NCBI RefSeq assembly: GCF_000723165.1
Contig: NZ_HG322949.1
Coordinates: 3,414,771 to 3,451,064 of the forward strand
From: Janthinobacterium agaricidamnosum NBRC 102515 = DSM 9628
Lineage (GTDB): Bacteria; Pseudomonadota; Gammaproteobacteria; Burkholderiales; Burkholderiaceae_D
Direction of reading: 5' to 3'
DNA: 36,294 nucleotides
The position numbers were made by a program, and so were the translations under genes. This document shows, piece by piece, positions 7,890-16,963 of the stretch (position 1 is its first letter; every line of letters starts with the position of its first letter). The notes below the pieces were generated by a model, which saw only the letters and a list, made by a program, of their open reading frames with translations, made no database searches and had not been told where the DNA came from.

Positions 7890-10091
7890 ATGAATCAGTT
7901 GAATTCATTGCCAGTCCGCAGTAACGTTTTACTCGTCAGTAATTCGCCGGAGGAATTGCGCGAATTGCTGTACGTGCTGGATCGTCACGACCTGGCCACC
8001 GGGGTGGCCGGCGATATCGATGCCGCCGTGCGGCTGGCGGCCGGCGGGCCGGACCTGATCTTGCTCGACGCTGCGCTGGCCGGCAACAATATCGGCGCCG
8101 CCTGCATGCGCCTGCGCAATGCCGGCTCCCGCCACGGCGTGCCGCTGCTGCTGATGTCGGCCCAGCCCAGCGCCGAGGAACAGGGCCGCAGCATCGGCGC
8201 CGGCGCGGTCGATTACATCAAGATGCCTTTCGATGCGCGCGACGTGGCCGAAAAAATCCTGATGGAACTGGCGCTGCACAAGGCGGCCCCGCCCTCCGTG
8301 ACGCCGCAGCGTGCCGGCGCGCTGCATCCGCAAACCCTGGAAGTCAATTACCACGCGATACTGGCCGGCTCGCCCGAGGCGGTGCTGCTGTTCGACATCG
8401 ACAACCAGCTCTTGATCGATGCGAATCACCTCGCCGAGCAGCTATTCGGCTTGCCGCTGCGCGGCTTGCTGCAATTGAACATCGGTGATTTGTTTCCAGC
8501 CCGCCAGGCCAGCGAACAATCGTCACTGGAACTGCTCAAGGAAAAGATCGCGCTGACGCTGGAAGGCAAGACCGAGATATTCCGCGCCACCTGCCAATAC
8601 CGCGACGGCAAGCCGATCGAGTGCGAAATCCGGCTGGTGCGCCTGTCGGTGCCGGGACGCCAGCTGGTGCATGCGCGTTTCATCGATTTGACCGAACGCA
8701 ACCTGGCGCAAGCATTGCGTTCCGGCCAGAATGCTTTGCTGGAAATGATTGCCAAGGGCGCGCCGCTGAAAGGCACGCTGGATCGTCTGATGCTGCTGAT
8801 CGAAGGCCAGTCGGCCGGCGTGTATTGCTCGATCCTGCTGCTCGATGAAGACGGCCAGCATATGCACAGCCTGTCCGGCCCCAGCTTGCCGCCGCAATAC
8901 ATGGCGGCGCTGGAGGGCGCCGAGATCGGGCCGTCGGTTGGCTCTTGCGGCACCGCCATGTTCCGCAAGCAAGCGGTGGTGGTCAGCGACATCATGCAAG
9001 ATCCGCTGTGGGCGCCCTACCGGCAACTGGCACAGCCGTTCGGCCTGCGCGCCTGCTGGTCGCGCCCGATCATGGACCAGGATACCGTACTCGGTTCGTT
9101 CGCCATGTATTACCGCGACGTGCGCAGCCCGACGCCGGACGAATTGCGCCTGATCGATGTCGCCACCCACCTGGCCGGCATCGCCATCGGCCGCACCCGC
9201 CACGAGCAGGAATTGCAGCGCCACCGCACCCACCTGGAAGAATTGGTGACGCAACGCACCAGCGCGCTGACGCTGGCCAACCAGGAATTGGCCAGCGCGC
9301 TGGAAAACCTGTCGATTACCCAAGGCGAATTGTTGCGTCGCGATAAGCTGGCGGCGCTGGGCGCGCTGGTGGCCGGCATCGCCCATGAATTGAATACACC
9401 GATCGGCAACAGCATGGTGATCGCCAGCACCATGGCCGAACGTACCCGCGTGCTGACAGAAAGTTTCCAGGATGGCTTGCGCCGCTCCGAACTGGAAACC
9501 TATCTGGGCCAGGCCAGCGAAGCGGACGCCATCGTGCTGCGCAATTTGCAGCGCGCCGCCAACCTGGTGTCGAGTTTCAAGCAGATCGCGGTCGACCGCG
9601 CCAGTTCGCAACGGCGCAGTTTCGTGCTGCGCGAATTTGTCGCCGACCTGATGTTGCCGCTGTGCGCACCGTTGAGAAACACCGCCTTTTCGGTCAAGCA
9701 AGAAATTCCGGACGGACTGCTGCTGGACAGTTATCCCGGACCGCTGGGCCAGGTGCTGACCAGCGTATTTGAAAACTGCCTGCTGCACGGTTTCGACGGC
9801 CGCGACGGCGGCCATATCGAGGTCAGCGCCAGCGCCGATGGCGCACAGGGATTGCTGTTGTCGGTCAGCGACGACGGCATCGGCATCGCCCGGGAACACC
9901 TGGGCCGCATCTACGATCCGTTCTTCACCACCAAGCTCGGCTCCGGCGGTTCGGGCCTGGGTCTGCACATCGCCCACAACATCGTCAGCGGCGTACTGGG
10001 CGGACGCATCGCCGCCAGCAGCGAGCCCGGTCATGGCACCCGCATCACGCTACATTTGCCGCTGTCGGCGCCGCATACAAACAAGAAATGA
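7890..10091 (+). CDS. Hybrid sensor histidine kinase: REC-PAS-GAF-HisKA-HATPase
   Basis: This is a 733-residue cytoplasmic-looking sensor kinase without membrane segments. An N-terminal receiver domain (about 12-130) is followed by a PAS domain (about 155-270), a GAF domain (about 285-435, with VGSCGTAMFRKQAVVVSDI), a coiled linker, a HisKA segment with His499 in GIAHELNTPIGN, and a HATPase domain with Asn629 (FENCLLHGF), DDGIGI and GGSGLGLHIAHNIV. In the receiver the phospho-acceptor Asp60 and the Lys in VDYIKMPFD are present. The usual acidic pair after the first strand is replaced by Ser17-Asn18 (VLLVSNSPEE), so metal binding is probably impaired. No response regulator is adjacent. TAGGAGCG precedes the ATG. 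The signal is unknown. Confidence 0.9.
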   Translation: MNQLNSLPVRSNVLLVSNSPEELRELLYVLDRHDLATGVAGDIDAAVRLAAGGPDLILLDAALAGNNIGAACMRLRNAGSRHGVPLLLMSAQPSAEEQGRSIGAGAVDYIKMPFDARDVAEKILMELALHKAAPPSVTPQRAGALHPQTLEVNYHAILAGSPEAVLLFDIDNQLLIDANHLAEQLFGLPLRGLLQLNIGDLFPARQASEQSSLELLKEKIALTLEGKTEIFRATCQYRDGKPIECEIRLVRLSVPGRQLVHARFIDLTERNLAQALRSGQNALLEMIAKGAPLKGTLDRLMLLIEGQSAGVYCSILLLDEDGQHMHSLSGPSLPPQYMAALEGAEIGPSVGSCGTAMFRKQAVVVSDIMQDPLWAPYRQLAQPFGLRACWSRPIMDQDTVLGSFAMYYRDVRSPTPDELRLIDVATHLAGIAIGRTRHEQELQRHRTHLEELVTQRTSALTLANQELASALENLSITQGELLRRDKLAALGALVAGIAHELNTPIGNSMVIASTMAERTRVLTESFQDGLRRSELETYLGQASEADAIVLRNLQRAANLVSSFKQIAVDRASSQRRSFVLREFVADLMLPLCAPLRNTAFSVKQEIPDGLLLDSYPGPLGQVLTSVFENCLLHGFDGRDGGHIEVSASADGAQGLLLSVSDDGIGIAREHLGRIYDPFFTTKLGSGGSGLGLHIAHNIVSGVLGGRIAASSEPGHGTRITLHLPLSAPHTNKK

Positions 10092-10143
10092 TTTACGGCG
10101 CTACAATAAGCCGGCTGTCCGCAATATCGTTATGGAGCAACAC

Positions 10144-10341
10144 ATGAAACACCGCATCGCCGCCTGCCTGCTGCTCGCCGTTTGCCTGTCGGCACAGGCC
10201 GGACCGGCGCCCTGGTACCAGTGGCGCAGCAAGACCGAAGGCACCATGGTGTGCGCCCAGACCACCCTGGGACCGGGCTGGGAACAAGCATCGGGACCGT
10301 TCAAAGATAGCCGTTGCGAAAAACCGGCGCTTGTTAAATAA
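10144..10341 (+). CDS. Small exported protein of unknown function (65 aa)
   Basis: The ATG at 10144 has GGAGC a few bases upstream and lies 52 bases after the kinase gene. The product starts MKHRIAACLLLAVCLSAQAG, a convincing Sec signal peptide with AQA before the predicted cleavage. The mature part is about 46 residues and contains two Cys residues (MVCAQTT and DSRCEKP) that could form one disulfide in the periplasm. A GPGWEQASGPFKDSRCEKP segment is the only recognisable feature. I do not recognise a family with a known function. A longer frame begins inside the kinase gene but lacks a signal peptide at its start and is unlikely. Confidence 0.75.
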   Translation: MKHRIAACLLLAVCLSAQAGPAPWYQWRSKTEGTMVCAQTTLGPGWEQASGPFKDSRCEKPALVK

Positions 10342-10450
10342 TGGGGCCATAACAACACGGGTCAACCGGGGTACATCGTCATCATCGCCACCACAGACGT
10401 CGCGAGATTCGCGAACATCAGCAGCATCTGTTCACACATGAGGAGACCAC

Positions 10451-11038
10451 ATGTTTACCAATCCCGAACAATTTGCATCAGCTACCAAAGCGCTGTTTGA
10501 ATTCCAGTTAATGACCTTTAACACCCTGACCACCAAGGCGGTGCAAGGCGTGGAGCAAGTGTTGGCGCTGAACATGGCAACCGCCAAATCCCAGGTCGAA
10601 GACGGTATCGCGGCCGGCAAGGAAATCAGCCAGGCCAAGGATCCGAAAGCGGCGCTGAACGCCGCCACCAAAGCCCAGCCCGGCATCGCCGGCGCCAGCG
10701 CCTACAACCAGCAATTGAGCGATATCATCAAGGAAATCCACCAGGAATTTACCACGGCGGCCGACGCCCATGTCGCCGAAGCGAAAAGCAATTTGAGCGC
10801 GCTGATCTACGATGTCACCAAGAATGTCCGGCCCGGTTCGGAAAACGCGGTCGCCATCGTCAAGGCGGCAATCGACAACGCCTTTCTCGGCTACGAACAA
10901 GTGACCAAGGCCACCAAACAGGCGGTCGATGCGGTCGAGGAACAGATCGCCAAGGCCGCCGCGCAAGTAGCGCAAGCCGGCGCTGCCGCCGCGCCGCAAG
11001 CAGCACCAGCCAAACCGGCCAAGGCCGCCAGGAAGTAA
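10451..11038 (+). CDS. Phasin family protein (PHB granule-associated)
   Basis: The 195-residue, almost entirely helical protein starts MFTNPEQFASATKALFEFQL, characteristic of betaproteobacterial phasins, which coat polyhydroxybutyrate granules. The phasin domain covers about residues 5-110 (TFNTLTTKAVQGVEQVLALN, ISQAKDPKAALNAATKAQPG). The tail is rich in Ala, Pro and Lys (AAAPQAAPAKPAKAARK), as in other family members. AGGAGA lies just upstream of the ATG. It stands alone with a 109-base leader from 10342, and its 3' end faces the regulator at 11048 with only nine bases between. Genus-level paralogues (PhaP1, PhaP2 and so on) cannot be separated here, so no symbol is given. Confidence 0.92.
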   Translation: MFTNPEQFASATKALFEFQLMTFNTLTTKAVQGVEQVLALNMATAKSQVEDGIAAGKEISQAKDPKAALNAATKAQPGIAGASAYNQQLSDIIKEIHQEFTTAADAHVAEAKSNLSALIYDVTKNVRPGSENAVAIVKAAIDNAFLGYEQVTKATKQAVDAVEEQIAKAAAQVAQAGAAAAPQAAPAKPAKAARK

Positions 11039-11047
11039 ACGGCTGGC

Positions 11048-11677
11048 TTATCCGGAGGCGACCGGCATGATCCGGTAAACGCAGCGCCGGCCGCCCTCCA
11101 GCACATGTTCGGTGCGCTGCACCGAACAGTCCGCTCCCAGCACGCGCTGGAATATCGCCAGTTCGGAACGGCAAAAATCCTGGCACTCCCGCGCCGCCGC
11201 ACAAATCGGGCAATGGTTTTCAAGCAATAACATGCTGCCATCGGCCTGCGGTTCGACATCGGCCATATACCCTTCCGATTCGCGCAGCAAGGCCAGGCCG
11301 GCCACCCGCTCTTGCCAGCCGCCGGCGTCGCCCAGCACCTTGCGGTAATGCGCCTCGCTACTCACTTCACGCGCGGTAATCAATTTATCGAGCGCATCGT
11401 CGCCAAACAGCAGCCGCAACTGGCCGATCAATTCCAGCGTCAGGTCGGCGTGCCGGTCCGGGAAGCGCGCATGGCCGGCGTCGCTGAGCAGCCAGCGGCG
11501 CGACGGCCGCCCCACCTTGTTAGCCACGTCGTCAAACGACACCAGGCCCTTGTCCTGCGCCGCTTCCAGCTGGCGGCGCGCCCCCATCGACGTTACGCCA
11601 AGCAAGTCGGCCAATTGCTGCGCGGTCATCGGGCCGCGCATCTTCAGCAAGAACAGCAAATGCTCCGAGGTATTCAT
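11048..11677 (-). CDS. Winged-helix transcriptional regulator with C-terminal Cys cluster
   Basis: The 209-residue protein has an N-terminal DeoR/ArsR-like winged helix (LLFLLKMRGPMTAQQLADLL, ARRQLEAAQDKGLVSFDDV, KVGRPSRRWLLSDAGH). The C-terminal domain carries closely spaced cysteines, NHCPICAAARECQDFC, with later Cys residues near ADCSVQR and RRCVYRI. This layout resembles SufR-like regulators that bind an iron-sulfur cluster, so a redox or metal cofactor is plausible but unproven. Its ATG (11677-11675) shares one base with the TGA of the upstream MFS gene (TGATG), indicating coupled translation. A longer frame to 11905 lies inside the MFS gene and is rejected. Confidence 0.85.
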   Translation of the reverse strand: MNTSEHLLFLLKMRGPMTAQQLADLLGVTSMGARRQLEAAQDKGLVSFDDVANKVGRPSRRWLLSDAGHARFPDRHADLTLELIGQLRLLFGDDALDKLITAREVSSEAHYRKVLGDAGGWQERVAGLALLRESEGYMADVEPQADGSMLLLENHCPICAAARECQDFCRSELAIFQRVLGADCSVQRTEHVLEGGRRCVYRIMPVASG

Positions 11678-12897
11678 CAGACCGCTCCTTCGGCCACCGC
11701 CGGTCCCGCCAGGCGCCCGCGCCAGCTTTGCATGCGCCATGCGGCCCACGCGCTCAAGCCCGCGCCCAGCAGCAGGATCAAGCGGGTATCGATCAGCGTC
11801 AGCACCGAACCGGCCAGCGCCATGACGATATTGGCCAGGCAAAAGGTAGTGGTCAGCAAGCCCATCACGGCGCCCTGCCCGTGTTCGCTGAAGCGTTCGG
11901 CGCACCAGCCCTGGATCACCGCGTTATACAAGGCGTTCGGAATGCCGAACAGCACGATCGCCGCGATGCCCAGCCACACATGGCCGACCGACACCAGCGC
12001 GATCATCGACGCCACCGCGAGCGCATTCCAGCTGGCGCGCACCAGCGGATCAAAACGGCTCGGGCCGCCGGCCAGCAGCGAGGTGATCGTCATCGTGCCG
12101 CACAGCCCGACATTGACCCAGGCGATGCCGGCCGCGTCGTAATGCGGCACTTCCACCAGCCACAACGGGTAATACTCGTAAAAGCCGGACACGCCGCAAG
12201 TAAACGTCAGTTGCACGATGAATAGCAGGCGTACATCGGCATGGCGCAGCAAGTTGAACGAATGGCGGTCGCGCGCGACTTGCCACCACGACGTGGTCGC
12301 CAGCGATGGCGTTTCACGCGGCAGCGCCAGCGCGACCAGCACGGCGGCAAGCAGCAATGCGCCGACCGCGATCCAGAAGGGCACGGTGACGCCCCAGCCC
12401 AGCGTGGCGCCGGCCAGCAGCGGCCCGGCCAGCCAGCCCAGGTAAAACGCGCCGTTCAGCCACGACATCGCGCGCAGCCGCAACGGACCTTGCAACTGGT
12501 CGGCCAGCATGGCCCGGGCCACCGAACCGTTACCTTCCAGCAAGCCGGTGATCAAACGCGCCACGATGAATAACGGATACGACTGCATGAACAGCGATAC
12601 GGCCGTGATCGCATGGCCCAGCGCCGCGCCGAACGTGGTGACCAGCAATACCGGACGCCGGCCGTAACGGTCGGACAACGGCCCCAGCAAGGCCGAACCG
12701 ATCAGCAAGCCGAATGGATTGATCATCAGCGCCACGCCGAACAATAACTTGGGCGGCAAGCCGAGGAAGTGATTGAAGTTGTTGCTGACATCGGCCGCGA
12801 ACAGCGGCGGCAAGATCGGGTACGGCAAGGAAGCACCGATGGTGGATAACAAGGCCAGCAAACAGGCGGCGGCGATCAGTATGGCGGTTTTCATCAA
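11677..12897 (-). CDS. MFS transporter
   Basis: This 406-residue membrane protein has about twelve hydrophobic segments and the Major Facilitator hallmark between helices 2 and 3 (GPLSDRYGRRPVLLVTTFGA). An arginine-containing helix follows (VARLITGLLEGNGSVARAML). The N-terminus MMKTAILIAAACLLALLSTI is the first helix. It looks like an inner-membrane exporter of the drug-resistance type, but the substrate cannot be inferred. The downstream regulator overlaps its stop codon, so the two form an operon, and the regulator may sense the transported compound or redox state. The 161-base gap upstream, shared with the divergent nuclease gene, holds an AT-rich promoter region. Confidence 0.88.
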   Translation of the reverse strand: MMKTAILIAAACLLALLSTIGASLPYPILPPLFAADVSNNFNHFLGLPPKLLFGVALMINPFGLLIGSALLGPLSDRYGRRPVLLVTTFGAALGHAITAVSLFMQSYPLFIVARLITGLLEGNGSVARAMLADQLQGPLRLRAMSWLNGAFYLGWLAGPLLAGATLGWGVTVPFWIAVGALLLAAVLVALALPRETPSLATTSWWQVARDRHSFNLLRHADVRLLFIVQLTFTCGVSGFYEYYPLWLVEVPHYDAAGIAWVNVGLCGTMTITSLLAGGPSRFDPLVRASWNALAVASMIALVSVGHVWLGIAAIVLFGIPNALYNAVIQGWCAERFSEHGQGAVMGLLTTTFCLANIVMALAGSVLTLIDTRLILLLGAGLSAWAAWRMQSWRGRLAGPAVAEGAV

Positions 12898-13026
12898 TCT
12901 ATCTTTTTATTGGTCGATGCGTCAAATATACCGAGCCCACCCAAATAAGTAAACAAAAAGTTTATATATTAGCGTGTGACCACCACGTTGAAAATATGCT
13001 GGGCAAGCACTCCACAACACGATAGA

Positions 13027-13042
13027 CTGTATATAAACACAG
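13027..13042 (+). promoter_or_regulatory. LexA (SOS) box before the nuclease-helicase operon
   Basis: CTGTATATAAACACAG fits the 16-base CTGT-N8-ACAG LexA consensus with an AT-rich centre. It ends 16 bases before the ATG of the VRR-NUC gene and overlaps the likely -10 region. The downstream genes are DNA-repair type, which makes SOS control likely. Confidence 0.78.
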
Positions 13043-13058
13043 TAAAGTTTTACCCGAT

Positions 13059-14696
13059 ATGATACGAGTCCTTGAAAACCAGTTGTATTACCTGGACAAC
13101 TTCCACCAGGTATTGGACTGGATCCGTGAACGCTATAGCGACTTGCTGACCGATGCAGAACACTTGTTCATTGCGCAGTTCCCGCTGTTGCCGCAGCCGT
13201 CGCGCGCGCTGTTCGTGCGCATGGTGATGCGCAAAGGCTGCCTGTTCCGGGCCAGCAAGCTGGTGTATGGCGAAATCGGCGATGCCCACCAGGCAGCCCT
13301 GCCGTTGCTGGCGCTGGGCTGGCTGGAAACCGATCCCTTGCTCACCCTGGACGACTTGTTCGAGCTGTTGCAAAAACCGGAAATCGGCGCCGTGTTCCGC
13401 TTGTCGGCGGTAGATAGATGCGCCCGCAAGGCCGAGCAACTGGCGGCGCTGCGCGAGCGCCATCGCGATCCTGCGCGCTTCTCCGCGTGGTACGCGGATT
13501 CCGGCGACCACCTGTACCATATCGTCAACAAGCCCTTGTGCGACCGCTTGCGGTTGATCTTCTTTGGCAATTTTCACCAGGACTGGTCGGCATTCGTCTT
13601 GTCCGACCTCGGAGTGTATCGGTATGAAAAAGTCGAGTTCTCGGCGGCGTCGCGCGGGTTCCGCCAGCGGCGCGATATCGACGATTACCTGGCCTTGCAA
13701 CAATGCCGCGAACGTTTCCACGACGGCCAGCCTGTCGACGCTATCTTGCGGGAACTGGAACAGCAGGCGCCCGGCAATGACTGGCTGGCCAGCCGGCGCG
13801 AAAAGCTGCGCTTCCAGATCGCCCGGCAGCTGGAAAAACTCCAGCACTGGGATGCCGCGTTTGCCGTGTACGCCCGCTGCGCCTACCCCGGCGCGCGGGT
13901 GCGGGCGATTCGGGTACTGGAAAAAGACGGCCAGTACGGCGCCGCCTTCGAACGCTTGTGCGAGGCCAGGCTGGTCCCGGAAAGCGACGCCGAACAACAA
14001 TTATTGCTGCGCATGGAGCCACGCTTGCGCCGCAAGCTGGGCCATATCAAGCCGGCCAGGCCGCCCGCCGCGCCGGTGCGCCGGCTCGATCTCAGCCTGC
14101 CCCCGCCAGCACAGGATTTTTATGTCGAAGGCGTGGTGCGCGACCATCTGGCGCAGCACGGCGCGCCGGTATATTACGTCGAGAACACGCTGATCAATTC
14201 CCTGTTCGGCCTGTTGTGCTGGCCGGCCATCTTCAAGCCGATACCGGGCGCGTTCTTCCACCCTTTCCATCGCGGTCCGGCCGACTTGCACAGCGCCGAT
14301 TTCCGGCAGCGCCGCGCGGCCGACTTTGCCGCTTGCCTGGAACAACTGGAAACGGACGCCTACCGCCATGCCATCTTGCGCACCTGGGCCGACAAGACCG
14401 GCATCCAGTCGCCGTTCGTCAGTTGGGAGATACTCGATGAAACCTTGATCGCCTTGGCGCTCGATTGCATCCCGGCCAGCCACTTGAAGAAATGGTTCGA
14501 GCGCATCTTGCTCGACATCAAAACCAACCGCAGCGGCTTCCCCGACCTGATCCAGTTCTGGCCGGACCAAAAGCGCTACACCATGATCGAAGTCAAAGGA
14601 CCGGGCGATCGCTTGCAAGACAACCAGAAACGCTGGATCGATTATTGCGCCCAGCACGATATGCCGATCACTGTCTGTTACCTGCAATGGACTTAA
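13059..14696 (+). CDS. FAN1-like VRR-NUC domain nuclease
   Basis: The 545-residue protein resembles bacterial FAN1, a structure-specific nuclease that acts on 5' flaps and interstrand crosslinks. The N-terminal part (YYLDNFHQVLDWIRERYSDL, ALFVRMVMRKGCLFRASKL) matches the SAP-like DNA-binding region. A helical TPR-like middle follows (about 230-330). The C-terminal VRR-NUC domain has the PD-(D/E)XK residues Asp496 (GFPDLIQFW) and Glu511-x-Lys513 (MIEVKGPGDRLQDNQKRW). The catalytic residues are intact and length is normal. It overlaps the start of the helicase gene by 10 bases and follows a LexA-type box. Pairing of VRR-NUC nucleases with Rad3-type helicases is known in bacteria. Confidence 0.92.
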   Translation: MIRVLENQLYYLDNFHQVLDWIRERYSDLLTDAEHLFIAQFPLLPQPSRALFVRMVMRKGCLFRASKLVYGEIGDAHQAALPLLALGWLETDPLLTLDDLFELLQKPEIGAVFRLSAVDRCARKAEQLAALRERHRDPARFSAWYADSGDHLYHIVNKPLCDRLRLIFFGNFHQDWSAFVLSDLGVYRYEKVEFSAASRGFRQRRDIDDYLALQQCRERFHDGQPVDAILRELEQQAPGNDWLASRREKLRFQIARQLEKLQHWDAAFAVYARCAYPGARVRAIRVLEKDGQYGAAFERLCEARLVPESDAEQQLLLRMEPRLRRKLGHIKPARPPAAPVRRLDLSLPPPAQDFYVEGVVRDHLAQHGAPVYYVENTLINSLFGLLCWPAIFKPIPGAFFHPFHRGPADLHSADFRQRRAADFAACLEQLETDAYRHAILRTWADKTGIQSPFVSWEILDETLIALALDCIPASHLKKWFERILLDIKTNRSGFPDLIQFWPDQKRYTMIEVKGPGDRLQDNQKRWIDYCAQHDMPITVCYLQWT

Positions 14697-16963
14697 AGTA
14701 CACCGTGGCGTTGCGCGCGCTGTGCGAATTTACCGCGAAACAGGGCGACCTCGATGTCCGTTTCACGCCGTCGCCGACCGCCCAGGAAGGCATCGCCGGC
14801 CATGCCGTGGTGACGGCGCGGCGCGGCGACGATTACCAGCGCGAAGTGAGCTTGTCCGGCGACTTCGGGCCGCTGCATGTGCGCGGCCGCGCCGACGGTT
14901 ACGATAGCAGCCGGCGCCAGCTGGAAGAAATCAAGACGTACCGCGGCGACTTGGCGGCCATGCCGGCCAATCACCGCCAATTGCATTGGGCGCAAGCGAA
15001 GATTTATGGCCACCTGCTGTGCCGGCAGCTGGGCTTGAGCACCTTGCGCGTGGCCCTGGTCTATTTCGATATCGTCAGCCAGCAAGAAACCTGCTTGCAC
15101 GAAGATCATGACGCGGCCGGACTGCAGCAGTATTTCGAACAGCAATGCAGCTTGTTCCTGCTCTGGGCAGAACAGGAAATGGCGCATCGCCGCGCGCGCG
15201 ATAGCGGGCTGAAAAGCATGGCATTTCCGCATGCCGCATTCCGGCCCGGCCAGCGCCAGCTGGCGGAAGCGATGTACAAGGCCAGCAGCCGCGCCTGCTG
15301 TTTGCTGGCACAGGCGCCGACCGGCATCGGCAAGACGGTCGGCAGCCTGTTTCCGATGCTCAAGGCGGCCGCGACGCATGGCGTGGACAAACTGTTTTTC
15401 CTGACCGCCAAGATACCCGGCCGCCAACTGGCGCTCGACGCCTGTGAAGTCATCCAGCGCAGCGCGCCGCTGTTGCCGCTGCGGGTACTGGAATTGAGCG
15501 CCAAACACAGCGCTTGCGAACATCCCGACAAGGCATGCCACGGCGACTCTTGTCCGCTGGCGCGCGGCTTTTACGACCGCTTGCCGGCGGCCCGCAGTGC
15601 CGCGGTGAAGCACGGCGCCATCCTCGACAAGGCCCGCTTGCGCGCCATCGGGCTGGCACACCAGGTTTGTCCGTATTACCTGGCCAGCGAACTGGCACGC
15701 TGGGCCGACATCGTCGTCGGCGATTATAATCATTACTTCGATATCAGCGCCATGTTGTACGGCTTGACTGTGGCCAACGACTGGACCATCAATGTACTGG
15801 TCGATGAAGCGCACAATATGGTGTCGCGGACGCGCAAGATGTACACGGCCGAGCTGCGCCATGCGGATTTAAAATTCGTCCGCAAGACCGCAACCGAAGA
15901 CCTCAAGAAACCGCTGGACCGCTTGCACCGCGCATGGAATGCCTTGCTGAAGGAACAGCAGGACGATTACCGCGTGGTACCCGAACTACCGGGAAAATTC
16001 ATGCTGGCGCTGCAAGGCGCCGGCACGGCCATCGGCGACTGCCTGGCCGACCAGCAGGGCGCCGTCGATGCCGAGCTGCAAGAATTCTACTTCGGGGTAT
16101 TGCTGTTCACGCGCCTGGGGGAAAGTTTCGGTGAGCACTCACTGTTCGATATCAGCAAGGATGACAAGGGTACGACCTTGTGCATCCGTAACATCATCCC
16201 GGCGCCGTTCCTGAAACAGCGCTACGCCGCCAGCCGCAGCACGGCGCTGTTTTCCGCGACGCTAAGCCCATGGAATTATTACAGCGACACGCTGGGCATG
16301 CCGGACCATACCGCGTGGGTCGATGTCGAATCGCCGTTCAGCGCCGACCAATTATCGGTGCGGGTAGCCGACCGGATTTCGACGCGCTACCAGCACCGCG
16401 CCGATTCGCTGGCCCCGATCGCCGCCTTGATGGGGCAGCAATATGCCAGCCAGCCGGGCAATTACCTGGCGTTTTTCAGCAGCTTCGATTACCTGGAAAA
16501 AGTGGCGGCGCTGTTTGCCGAACGGCATCCGGACATCCCGCTGTTCTTGCAGCCGCGACGCATGGATGATGCCGCCCGCGAACATTTTCTGGCGCGTTTC
16601 ACGACAACCAGCCAGGGCATCGGCTTTGCGGTGCTGGGCGGCGCATTCGGCGAAGGCATCGACTTGCCGGGCGCGCGCCTGATCGGCGCCTTTGTCGCGA
16701 CGCTGGGCTTGCCGCAAATTAATCCGGTGAATGAACAAATCCGCCAGCGCATGCAAGCCGTGTTTGGCGCCGGCTACGATTACACTTATCTGTATCCGGG
16801 CTTGCAAAAAGTGGTGCAGGCGGCTGGCCGCGTGATCCGCACCCAGTCGGACCGGGGCGTGGTGTACCTGATCGACGACCGTTTTGCACGGCCGGAAATC
16901 CGCGCACTGCTGCCGGCCTGGTGGCACGTGGATCTCAGTTGCGCACTTCCAGCCCGCCCATGA
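14687..16963 (+). CDS. XPD/DinG-like Fe-S helicase with N-terminal Cas4-like nuclease domain
   Basis: The 758-residue protein joins a PD-(D/E)XK domain to a superfamily 2 Rad3/XPD helicase. In the N-terminal domain Asp70 (GRADGY) and Glu81-x-Lys83 (LEEIKTYRG) plus HWAQAKIYGHLL match Cas4/RecB-type nucleases. The helicase has Walker A AQAPTGIGKTV (Lys216), four cysteines placed as in the XPD iron-sulfur cluster (Cys277, 284, 289, 328), DEAH at 373-376 (VLVDEAHN) and motif VI QAAGRVIRTQSDRG near the end. The ATG at 14687 lies inside the end of the nuclease gene, so translation is coupled. A frame to 14465 reads out of phase through that gene and is rejected. Together they look like a crosslink or flap-repair pair. 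Confidence 0.9.
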   Translation: MDLKYTVALRALCEFTAKQGDLDVRFTPSPTAQEGIAGHAVVTARRGDDYQREVSLSGDFGPLHVRGRADGYDSSRRQLEEIKTYRGDLAAMPANHRQLHWAQAKIYGHLLCRQLGLSTLRVALVYFDIVSQQETCLHEDHDAAGLQQYFEQQCSLFLLWAEQEMAHRRARDSGLKSMAFPHAAFRPGQRQLAEAMYKASSRACCLLAQAPTGIGKTVGSLFPMLKAAATHGVDKLFFLTAKIPGRQLALDACEVIQRSAPLLPLRVLELSAKHSACEHPDKACHGDSCPLARGFYDRLPAARSAAVKHGAILDKARLRAIGLAHQVCPYYLASELARWADIVVGDYNHYFDISAMLYGLTVANDWTINVLVDEAHNMVSRTRKMYTAELRHADLKFVRKTATEDLKKPLDRLHRAWNALLKEQQDDYRVVPELPGKFMLALQGAGTAIGDCLADQQGAVDAELQEFYFGVLLFTRLGESFGEHSLFDISKDDKGTTLCIRNIIPAPFLKQRYAASRSTALFSATLSPWNYYSDTLGMPDHTAWVDVESPFSADQLSVRVADRISTRYQHRADSLAPIAALMGQQYASQPGNYLAFFSSFDYLEKVAALFAERHPDIPLFLQPRRMDDAAREHFLARFTTTSQGIGFAVLGGAFGEGIDLPGARLIGAFVATLGLPQINPVNEQIRQRMQAVFGAGYDYTYLYPGLQKVVQAAGRVIRTQSDRGVVYLIDDRFARPEIRALLPAWWHVDLSCALPARP

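Noticed and set aside
14687..15100. Cas4-like domain as evidence for a CRISPR locus
   Set aside because: No repeats or other cas genes are nearby; the domain is part of a repair helicase paired with a FAN1-like nuclease.
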